A stretch of DNA of 64,000 bases, from NCBI RefSeq assembly GCF_025345615.1, contig NZ_JAODWD010000007.1:280070-344069 (forward strand). Reading direction: 5' to 3'. The notes below the pieces were generated by a model. That model saw only the letters and a list, made by a program, of their open reading frames with translations. It did no database searches and was not told the DNA's origin. This document shows positions 23,703 through 30,213 of this stretch, in pieces. The DNA comes from Mycobacterium deserti (lineage in GTDB: Bacteria > Actinomycetota > Actinomycetes > Mycobacteriales > Mycobacteriaceae). The translations under genes and the position numbers were made by a program. How positions within the stretch are numbered: the first letter of the stretch is position 1; the number at the start of each line of letters is the position of its first letter.

Positions 23703-25466
23703 GTGGGGTGGACATGGGGCGACTGGGCGTCGTTCCGGCGTGCCCGACTGTGGCCCGGTATCGCGACGCCGACCCTGACTTCCCGCACGGCGGCTGCGTG
23801 CCTGCTGGTCGGGGGTCTACTGGTGGCATTTCTCACCACGTTGGTGCCGACGTCGTTTCACTCTGTGGCGGTCCAGTACGCCAACGCCGCGGTGGCCGCA
23901 GTGGTCGGCGTCGGAGTGTTGCTGTGGGGCCACCGCCTGCAGTTGTGGCAGTTTCACTTGCTGGTGGTGATGTCGACGGTGCAGATCACCGTCTCGGTCA
24001 GCCAGGCAGCCGAAGCCACGGTCGCGGTGTCTTTTGCGACCCTCTACGTTTTCATTGCCACGGCGGGATTCTTCGTCCCGTGGTGGGCCGCGGTGTTCTA
24101 CGTGAGCCTGGCGGCGGGATCCTGCATGGTGGCGCTGGGTGTGACGTCGGCCGCAGCGTGGTGGGCGGGCGTCTTCGCTGCGAGTACGACCGTGGTGATC
24201 GGCTTCGTCATCGCTCTGCTCGGGCGGATCGTTTCAGGGGCCGAACTGGACACGGCGACTGGGCTGCCCAACCGGCGAGGCTTCGAGCGCCTGCTCGCTA
24301 TGGCGATCTCCCGGGCGCAGTCTGTCGGACAGCGGCCGGCACTCGTGCTGTTGTCGGTGGACGGCTGGGGGGCGGTACGCCGCCAGTTCGGTTACCGAGC
24401 CGGTGACGAGATGCTGCGGGCGGTGGTTGCGGCCTGGCGCGAGGTGATCGGTCGCGAGCTCGTGCTGGCCCGCATGGTCGACGACGAATTCGTGGTGCTC
24501 GCCCACAACGTGACCGATCAAGAGGCTGTCGCACTGTCGCACCGTATGCGCGAGGCGGTGCCGTGGGACTGTTCGGTCGGCGTAACAGTCTGGCAGCCAG
24601 GCGAATCGGCCTCGGACGTGCTGAGTCGCGTCGACGTCGCTCTGCGCCGAGCGAAACGCGTCGGCCGCAATCGCACAATGCTGGAGTCTGCGGGACTTCC
24701 CCCAATCGCGGTTGAATTACGAGAGGCATTGGCCGCCGGAGCTATTGAGGTGTTGTACCAGCCTATCGTCCGATTATCGGCCCCAGAGACGATAGTGGGT
24801 ATCGAGGCGCTGTTGCGGTGGGCACCAGAGTCGCGGCCGTGTGTCACCCTGGCTGAGGTGATCGAGGTCGCGGAGAACACCAGATTGATCGGGGCGCTCG
24901 ACCGCGTCGTGCTGCGCCGCGCGTGCCTTGACGCTCAGCGGATGCAGGCACGGTCGCCGCAGCAGCGACTGTCGTTGAGCGTCAACGTTTCCGGTTTGGA
25001 GCTGACCGAGGACGGCTACGCCGCCCGTGTCGCCGAAATCCTCACTGAAACCGGATGGCCGGCTCATCAGCTCGTGCTCGAGGTCACCGAGACCGTACTG
25101 GATGCCGACACCCCCTCCTCGATCTCCGCCCTGCATGAACTGCGCGCGCGGGGCGTACGGATCGCCATCGACGATTTCGGGACCGGCTATTCCTCGTTGA
25201 GCCGGTTGCACACGATCCCGACCGACTACCTGAAGCTCGAAGCGGCGTTCACTGCGTCCATGCACGACGCGTGTTCGTCCAAGCCTCTCCTGCGGGCGAT
25301 CGCGGCACTGGCCGAGGCGCTCGATGTGGCGGTGATCGTCGAGGGAATCGAGACCGCGGAGCAGGCAAACGTGTTGGGGAACCTCGGCTTCGACCTGGCT
25401 CAGGGCTACTTCTTCGGCATACCGCAGGATTACGAAGCCATTGCGGGCTCGCTGGCAGCCCAATGA
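23703..25466 (+). CDS. Membrane GGDEF-EAL protein, probable c-di-GMP phosphodiesterase
   Basis: The 587-residue protein has about five N-terminal membrane helices (to about 175), a GGDEF-like domain and an EAL domain. The GGDEF signature is degenerate (MVDDEF), so cyclase activity is unlikely. The EAL domain keeps its key motifs: EALLRW, NVSG, EVTET, DDFGTG, LKLE, EGIET and QGYFFG, so it can probably hydrolyse c-di-GMP. It starts with GTG and stands alone, divergent from the secreted protein gene. The membrane part has no recognisable sensor motif. Confidence 0.88.
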   Translation: MGWTWGDWASFRRARLWPGIATPTLTSRTAAACLLVGGLLVAFLTTLVPTSFHSVAVQYANAAVAAVVGVGVLLWGHRLQLWQFHLLVVMSTVQITVSVSQAAEATVAVSFATLYVFIATAGFFVPWWAAVFYVSLAAGSCMVALGVTSAAAWWAGVFAASTTVVIGFVIALLGRIVSGAELDTATGLPNRRGFERLLAMAISRAQSVGQRPALVLLSVDGWGAVRRQFGYRAGDEMLRAVVAAWREVIGRELVLARMVDDEFVVLAHNVTDQEAVALSHRMREAVPWDCSVGVTVWQPGESASDVLSRVDVALRRAKRVGRNRTMLESAGLPPIAVELREALAAGAIEVLYQPIVRLSAPETIVGIEALLRWAPESRPCVTLAEVIEVAENTRLIGALDRVVLRRACLDAQRMQARSPQQRLSLSVNVSGLELTEDGYAARVAEILTETGWPAHQLVLEVTETVLDADTPSSISALHELRARGVRIAIDDFGTGYSSLSRLHTIPTDYLKLEAAFTASMHDACSSKPLLRAIAALAEALDVAVIVEGIETAEQANVLGNLGFDLAQGYFFGIPQDYEAIAGSLAAQ

Positions 25467-25508
25467 CCTGCGGCGCGGCCCCGGCTAACCGTCGTCGGGG
25501 TGGCAGAG

Positions 25509-26351
25509 CTACCCGCGTGGATGCGACGCGACCTCAATGACTTGCCGCAGCGGTTCTACAGAGGTCCCGATCTCGCCGACGAACGGGTGCGAGAGTTCCA
25601 AGACGAGAAAGAGGTTGGCGGCCACCAGAACGCCCAGGATCCCGACCATCGTGTAGTGCGTCGCGGCCTTCTCGACGTCGTAGATGATGGCGCAGGCCAG
25701 AAGCAGGCCGCTGGTCAAAACGATGACCGCCCACAGCGACCAAGGCGGGCCGACGTCGGTGCGTGCTTGCAGCACCCGTTCGGTGCGGGCCTGGCTGAGG
25801 CTGTTGAGGTTCGTGAAAGAGGCCGCCAGAAGCGTCTTTTGGGCGTCAGTGCGCGCCTGGACCTGTCCGTACGTGGAATAAAGTCGCGCCAACGCGTCGT
25901 CGGCCTCGGGGAAGGATCGCCCGCTGGCAGCCTCCGTCCATTCGGCTACCGCCGCGTGTTCATACTCCAGAAGGCTCTGCCGAATTCGCCCGCGATCGGG
26001 GTCGTCGAACACGGCGAGGTCTCTAGCGAGTTGCACACCGGCCGCGCCCTCGATCCGTGCCCTACCGTCTGCATCGTTGATCTGGCCCCACATTGCGGAG
26101 ACAACGAAACCAATGAAGAAGGCAAACACGAATCCGACCACGCCGAAGGCGAATCTGATCACGTCGTTGTGTTCGTCTCCTTTGAGGTTCGGGAAGCGAT
26201 TGCGCACGAACCGTTGCAGGAGCACTGCCCCACCGGCGACGACGGCGATGAGTCCGAGCAACAGCAACCACGACGGCAGGTTGCTCACCAACCACTGACT
26301 CAAGGCCGCTCCTCTCGATTCCGGCACCCCCGATACGGGCTTCTCGACCAT
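25509..26351 (-). CDS. DUF4239 family membrane protein
   Basis: The protein (up to 280 residues) has four membrane helices: two near the start (SWLLLLGLIAVVAGGAVLL and VGFVFAFFIGFVVSAMW) and two near the end (WSLWAVIVLTSGLLLACAII and GILGVLVAANLFLVLELSHPF), separated by a long helical soluble segment. This is the DUF4239 (bestrophin-like) layout. Function is unknown; channel activity is possible but unproven. The first 16 residues may not be translated, since the natural start is unclear. It lies 69 bases upstream of the arsenic locus on the opposite side of its last gene. Confidence 0.75.
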   Translation of the reverse strand: MVEKPVSGVPESRGAALSQWLVSNLPSWLLLLGLIAVVAGGAVLLQRFVRNRFPNLKGDEHNDVIRFAFGVVGFVFAFFIGFVVSAMWGQINDADGRARIEGAAGVQLARDLAVFDDPDRGRIRQSLLEYEHAAVAEWTEAASGRSFPEADDALARLYSTYGQVQARTDAQKTLLAASFTNLNSLSQARTERVLQARTDVGPPWSLWAVIVLTSGLLLACAIIYDVEKAATHYTMVGILGVLVAANLFLVLELSHPFVGEIGTSVEPLRQVIEVASHPRG

Positions 26352-26420
26352 AGGTGTCTGCTCGGTTCCCGAAGGACGATTGCAAAATCCGGAATTGCGA
26401 CTGGCACAGCGGGATCGGTG

Positions 26421-26849
26421 TCACGTCCGCCCGGCCGTCAGCCGTGTCAGTAGTCCAGCGACGCGGACGGCGATGTCGTCTCGAATTGCGCGCATGCGTT
26501 CGATGCCATCGATGCCCCGTTCAGACGGTTCGTCAGTGTCCCAGTTCTCGAGTTCCGTTCCGTCGACGGGTTCGACATGGGCTTCGCGCCCGAGAGTGAC
26601 GACGATGTCTACTTCGCGGACGAGTTCAGGGTCGAGCAACTTCGGTGTTTCGGCGCTGATGTCGACGCCGACTTCGAGGAGCGCCTCGGCGGAGAGCGAA
26701 TTGATTGTGGTTGCTGGCTGCGTGCCCGCCGAGTACACCAAGACGGCCTCGCCGGCGGCTTTGCGCATCAGCCCGGCGGCCATCTGGGACTTGCCCCCGT
26801 TCTTGACGCAGACGAACAGTACCGACGGCGGGAGCGCAGCGTGTTGCAT
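26421..26849 (-). CDS. ArsC-like low-molecular-weight phosphatase family protein with CX5K loop
   Basis: The 142-residue product is an arsenate reductase relative of the low-molecular-weight tyrosine phosphatase fold. Its phosphate loop reads VCVKNGGKSQ: Cys14 with Lys20 where the usual CX5R has arginine. The downstream ArsC features differ too: there is no CGDACP pair, so it does not use the thioredoxin-type three-cysteine cycle. Actinobacterial mycothiol-dependent arsenate reductases are single-cysteine enzymes of this kind, which makes that its best candidate role. Its ATG overlaps the stop of the previous arsC by one base (TGATG), so it ends the ars operon. Confidence 0.82.
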   Translation of the reverse strand: MQHAALPPSVLFVCVKNGGKSQMAAGLMRKAAGEAVLVYSAGTQPATTINSLSAEALLEVGVDISAETPKLLDPELVREVDIVVTLGREAHVEPVDGTELENWDTDEPSERGIDGIERMRAIRDDIAVRVAGLLTRLTAGRT

Positions 26850-27265
26850 CAGGCGCCAGGGGTGATGCCGAGTTCGTCGAGGAGGCGGCGGACACGCTTC
26901 TCGATGTCGTCGCGGATGACCCGGACGGCGTCGATGCCCTGGCCTGCCGGGTCGGGCAGCTCCCAACTTTCGTACCGTTTACCGGGAAAGACCGGACAGG
27001 CGTCGCCGCAGCCCATGGTGACGACGACATCGGCGGCCTGGACGATTTCGTCGGTCCAGGGCTTGGGAAACTCACCGGTGATGTCGACGCCGACCTCGTC
27101 CATCGCAGTGACAGCGGCAGGATTGATCTCATCGCCCGGTTCGGACCCGCCAGACCATGCCACTGCCAGGTCTCCGGCGAGATGGTTGAAGTACCCGAGT
27201 GCCATCTGGGAGCGGCCCGCATTGTGGGTGCACAAGAACAGCACGGTGGGCTTGTTGTCGGTCAT
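26849..27265 (-). CDS. arsC: Arsenate reductase ArsC (thioredoxin-type)
   Basis: This 138-residue protein has the phosphate loop LCTHNAGRSQ with nucleophilic Cys12 and Arg18 (CX5R), a second pair Cys86/Cys90 in GCGDACPVFPG, and the general acid aspartate in WELPDP (D105). This is the three-cysteine layout of thioredoxin-coupled ArsC, which reduces arsenate to arsenite for export. The start was set by the ATGA overlap with the acr3 stop. It sits between acr3 and the second ArsC-like gene in one operon. Confidence 0.92.
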   Translation of the reverse strand: MTDNKPTVLFLCTHNAGRSQMALGYFNHLAGDLAVAWSGGSEPGDEINPAAVTAMDEVGVDITGEFPKPWTDEIVQAADVVVTMGCGDACPVFPGKRYESWELPDPAGQGIDAVRVIRDDIEKRVRRLLDELGITPGA

Positions 27266-28368
27266 CGTGGGCTCCGATCGGTGAGCATCGTTGCCGGGTT
27301 GTTGGGAGTGAATCGGCGTCGCAGGGCAAGAGAGACGTAGACCAGCGCGACGAGGACGGGCACTTCGATCAGTGGGCCGACGACTCCGGCGAGGGCCTGG
27401 CCGGAGGTTGCCCCGTAGGTGGCGATGGCCACGGCGATGGCCAGCTCGAAATTGTTGCCTGCTGCGGTGAAGGCCAAGGTGGTGGTGCGTTCGTACCCGA
27501 GGCCGACCGAGGCGCCCAGCAGGTAGCCGCCGCCCCACATGACGGCGAAGTAGACCAGCAGCGGCAGAGCGATGCGGATGACGTCGAGGGGGCGGCTGGT
27601 GATCTGCTCGCCCTGCAGCGCGAAGAGGATGACGATGGTGAACAGCAGTCCATAGAGCGCCCACGGGCCGACCTTGGGCAGGAACGTGGAGTCGTACCAC
27701 GTTCGGCCCCTAACCTTTTCACCCAGCCGCCGGGACAGATAGCCCGCCAGCAGTGGGATGCCGAGGAAGATGAGGACCGATTTGGCGATCTGCCACGGCG
27801 AGGTGCTGATGGTGGCCTGTTCCCACCCGAGCCAGCCGGGCAGCACCGAGAGGTAGAACCAGCCGAGGACGGCGAACATGATCACCTGGAACACGGAGTT
27901 CAGCGCGACCAGGACGGCGGCGGCTTCCCGGTCACCGCAGGCCAGGTCGTTCCAGATGATCACCATCGCGATGCAGCGCGCCAAGCCGACGATGATCAGG
28001 CCGGTGCGATACTCGGGCAGATCCGGCAGCAGCAGCCAGGCCAGGGCGAACATCAGCGCCGGGCCGATCACCCAATTCAGCACCAGCGAGCTGAGCAGGA
28101 GCTTGCGGTCGCCGGTGACAGCGTCGAGGCGGTCGTAGCGCACCTTGGCCAGAACGGGGTACATCATGATCAGCAGGCCGAGCGCGATGGGTAACGAAAT
28201 ACCGTCCAACTGAACAAGATTGAGAGCAGTGTCTAAACCGGGCACGAGCCGTCCAAGCAGCAGTCCTGCGGCCATCGCGATACCGATCCACACCGGCAGG
28301 AACCGGTCGAGGAGCGACAGCTTTTCGATGACGGTGGAGTGCGCGTCGGAGGTGACGGGCTCGGTCAC
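27262..28368 (-). CDS. acr3: Arsenite efflux transporter, ACR3 family
   Basis: The 368-residue protein has about ten membrane helices and the ACR3 (bile acid/arsenite) family hallmarks: RCIAMVIIWNDLACGD with the conserved cysteine near the membrane, and GYERTTTLAFTAAGNNFELAIAV. ACR3 proteins expel arsenite using the proton gradient. The GTG start overlaps the arsR stop (GTGA), and its own stop overlaps the arsC start (ATGA), so arsR-acr3-arsC is tightly coupled. Confidence 0.93.
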   Translation of the reverse strand: MTEPVTSDAHSTVIEKLSLLDRFLPVWIGIAMAAGLLLGRLVPGLDTALNLVQLDGISLPIALGLLIMMYPVLAKVRYDRLDAVTGDRKLLLSSLVLNWVIGPALMFALAWLLLPDLPEYRTGLIIVGLARCIAMVIIWNDLACGDREAAAVLVALNSVFQVIMFAVLGWFYLSVLPGWLGWEQATISTSPWQIAKSVLIFLGIPLLAGYLSRRLGEKVRGRTWYDSTFLPKVGPWALYGLLFTIVILFALQGEQITSRPLDVIRIALPLLVYFAVMWGGGYLLGASVGLGYERTTTLAFTAAGNNFELAIAVAIATYGATSGQALAGVVGPLIEVPVLVALVYVSLALRRRFTPNNPATMLTDRSPR

Positions 28369-28745
28369 GCCGGCGCCCCCAACGCCATGTCGTCGGCCGC
28401 GGTGCTCAGCACTGACGAGATCAAGTTCAATGCCTCAGGAACCACGGAGTAGTACACCCAGGAGGCTCGGCGCTCGGAAGCGAGGAGACCGGCTTCTTTG
28501 AGCACCCTGAGGTGGTGGGAGATCGTCGGTTGGCTGACGTCGAAATCGCCGGAGATGTCGCAGACACATGCTTCGCGATTTGCATGACTGGCAACCAGGC
28601 TGAACAGGCGAAGACGCACCGGGTCGGACAGGGCCTTGAGTTTCGCTGCGATGTCCGCGGCGGCGGCGCTCGACAGCGGCTCTCGGACCAACGGGGCATA
28701 GGCGCATGCCGACACATCGGTCAGCGGAAGACCTGGTTTAGACAC
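28365..28745 (-). CDS. arsR: ArsR family metalloregulator, operon repressor
   Basis: The 126-residue protein is a winged-helix ArsR/SmtB repressor. The metal-binding cysteines are in EACVCDIS (C60, C62), on the first recognition helix as in classical arsenite-sensing ArsR, followed by the DNA-reading helix VSQPTISHHLRVLKEAG. Binding of arsenite would release it from DNA. It starts with GTG directly beside a TCGATA/TATCGA inverted repeat, and is the first gene of arsR-acr3-arsC-arsC'. It shares this locus with a second, different ArsR at 29434. Confidence 0.92.
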   Translation of the reverse strand: MSKPGLPLTDVSACAYAPLVREPLSSAAAADIAAKLKALSDPVRLRLFSLVASHANREACVCDISGDFDVSQPTISHHLRVLKEAGLLASERRASWVYYSVVPEALNLISSVLSTAADDMALGAPA

Positions 28746-28748
28746 TCA

Positions 28749-28768
28749 TCGATATTGACAGTTATCGA
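28749..28768. promoter_or_regulatory. ArsR operator TCGATA-N8-TATCGA
   Basis: A perfect 6-bp inverted repeat with an 8-base spacer begins three bases upstream of the arsR start codon. On the minus strand the spacer and arms read as a promoter region (TTGATT upstream). Its position implies autoregulation of the arsR-acr3-arsC operon, possibly from a leaderless transcript. Protein binding is inferred. Confidence 0.6.
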
Positions 28769-28804
28769 ATCAAGGCGCAAATGAACGGTTGGTGTCGCCG
28801 GGGC

Positions 28805-28839
28805 GACCCGGCGAGCTGTGGGTGTGAGCTCGCCGGGTC
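28805..28839 (-). terminator. Strong 13-bp hairpin after arsI
   Basis: GACCCGGCGAGCT and AGCTCGCCGGGTC form a perfect 13-bp stem around a 9-base loop. It lies directly downstream of the arsI stop and upstream of the arsR operator, both on the minus strand. There is no T-run. It probably ends or weakens arsI transcription before arsR. Confidence 0.6.
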
Positions 28840-28851
28840 AGCGCTCGACGG

Positions 28852-29334
28852 TCAGCAGCAGGACGACCCTGCCGCCACTTTGGTTTGGTCGGCGGAGGTA
28901 CCTCCACAGCAGACCCCGCCCCCGGTGTTGCCACTCTCATCGGGATGCTCCGGGCTGGTGCCGAAGGTGTCGGAGTCGGAGAGCACGGTGTAGACCTCCC
29001 ACTTCTCGCCTGCGGGGCCGGTGACCCAGACCTTGTCTTGGGTGGCGAAGCAGCAGGTGGTGCCGATTTCCTCGTCGGTGAACAGACCTTCACCGGTGAG
29101 CCGCGCGATCTCGGCGTGCACGGTGTCGCTGGACTCGACCTCGACGCCGAGGTGATTGATGGTCCCGCCCTTGCCGGGGTTTTGCAGCAGCACCAACTTC
29201 AGCGGCGGTTCTACCACGGCGAAGTTGGCGTAGCCCTCCTTCACTTTGTTGGGCGGGGTGTTGAACAACTTGGAGTAGAACGTGACGGCCTGGTCGAGGT
29301 CGTCAACATTGAGTGCGAGCTGTACGCGGGACAT
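28852..29334 (-). CDS. arsI: ArsI/CadI family vicinal-oxygen-chelate protein (C-As lyase type)
   Basis: From MSRVQLALNV the 160-residue product is a vicinal-oxygen-chelate protein of the ArsI/CadI family. The metal ligands are in the N-terminal NVDDL region, HLGVEVE and WEVYTVL, and the vicinal cysteines in IGTTCCFATQ would hold a trivalent organoarsenical. ArsI enzymes break C-As bonds; CadI is induced by cadmium. The tail has extra cysteines, GGGVCCGG and GSSCC, which could bind more metal. It is expressed divergently from the second ArsR and is followed by a strong hairpin. Confidence 0.88.
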   Translation of the reverse strand: MSRVQLALNVDDLDQAVTFYSKLFNTPPNKVKEGYANFAVVEPPLKLVLLQNPGKGGTINHLGVEVESSDTVHAEIARLTGEGLFTDEEIGTTCCFATQDKVWVTGPAGEKWEVYTVLSDSDTFGTSPEHPDESGNTGGGVCCGGTSADQTKVAAGSSCC

Positions 29335-29398
29335 GGGAACCTTCCTGGGTTTGTGACTTATATCGAAGTAGCCGGCTGCGCCCATGATGCCCACCTCT

Positions 29399-29412
29399 TT
29401 GACTTATGTCAA
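29399..29412. promoter_or_regulatory. ArsR operator TTGAC-TTAT-GTCAA in the arsI/arsR2 gap
   Basis: A perfect 5-bp inverted repeat around TTAT lies in the 99-base gap between divergent arsI and the second arsR. A related sequence, TGACTTATATCGA, lies 45 bases away at 29354-29366, so there may be two sites, one for each promoter. The arms differ from the 28749-28768 site, suggesting the two ArsR proteins read different operators. Confidence 0.55.
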
Positions 29413-29433
29413 CGTTCTCGGCAGGATGGGCGT

Positions 29434-29793
29434 GTGCCGAAGAGTCTGCCGATGATCGATATGTCCGCGCCGGTGTGCTGTGCGCCGGTGGCGGCCGGCC
29501 CGATGAGCGACGACGATGCGCTGCACGTGGCGTTGCGTCTCAAGGCTCTTGCCGATCCCGCGCGGGTCAAGATCATGTCGTACCTGTTCAGCTCCGCCGC
29601 GGGCGAAGAGAACAGCAGCGATCTCGCTACGGCGTTGGGCCTGACCGAGTCCACCGTCAGCCACCACCTCAGCCAGCTCCGGCGGGCCGGACTGGTCTCC
29701 TCGGAGCGACGCGGCATGAACGTCTTTCACCGTCCCCACCGAGACGCTGTCGTCGCGCTCTGTGCCGTCCTGGACCCCACCTGCTGCACCTGA
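29434..29793 (+). CDS. arsR: Second ArsR family regulator
   Basis: The 119-residue protein is another winged-helix ArsR repressor (recognition helix about STVSHHLSQLRRAGL). Its likely metal-binding cysteines are not in the CVC position but in the N-terminal PVCCAP and the C-terminal DPTCCT, so it senses arsenite through a different site from the first ArsR. It starts at GTG 29434 or at ATG 29452 six codons later. It is divergent from arsI, which it most likely controls together with itself. Confidence 0.88.
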   Translation: MPKSLPMIDMSAPVCCAPVAAGPMSDDDALHVALRLKALADPARVKIMSYLFSSAAGEENSSDLATALGLTESTVSHHLSQLRRAGLVSSERRGMNVFHRPHRDAVVALCAVLDPTCCT

Positions 29794-30189
29794 CATACCC
29801 GCTGGGGCCGAACTCGTCGGTGTTACCTTCTCGGCTCGTACCGCAAGGCCACCGCGCCCGACCCGAAACCCAGCCGGCTCATCAGCATCAAGTCGACACG
29901 CTTCCGCTCCGCACCTTGGCGCAGGAGGGTCGAGCGGATCTGATTGCCGTCCAGACGTGGCACGTCATTGCGACGAAGCCGACGTTGACGCTCGTAACGT
30001 GGTGTCTGCACGGGCGAATCCCACCAGCACCGCATGCCCATTCGTCTACAACCCTCGCGTCGCATGGGTGCACCGTCGACGCCAGAGTCTGGAACCTAGC
30101 ATCCGTGTCCGAGTGTCATTTCGAGTTGCGGCGTGAAAACCGAACCACCGCCCTGGATGTTGGAGAGGCTGTGCCGGTGTCGGTTTAGC
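29794..30189. other. Intergenic stretch with no supported gene
   Basis: About 400 bases separate the second arsR from the terminator of the repeat-protein gene. Several open frames cross it on both strands, but none has a ribosome binding site with a family I recognise, and their composition is unlike their neighbours. It may hold decayed sequence. Confidence 0.5.
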
Positions 30190-30208
30190 GGCCGGGCTGG
30201 CCCCGGCC
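30190..30208 (-). terminator. Hairpin downstream of the repeat-protein gene
   Basis: GGCCGGG-N5-CCCGGCC forms a perfect 7-bp stem a few bases after the stop at 30214 (minus strand). No T-run follows. It is placed as a terminator for the gene. Confidence 0.45.
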
Positions 30209-30213
30209 CATGG

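Noticed and set aside
26421..29793. Arsenic locus as a mobile island
   Set aside because: No direct repeats, tRNA, integrase or transposase were seen around it.
29794..30213. Several short frames after the second arsR
   Set aside because: No family, ribosome binding site or coupling to neighbours supports any of them.
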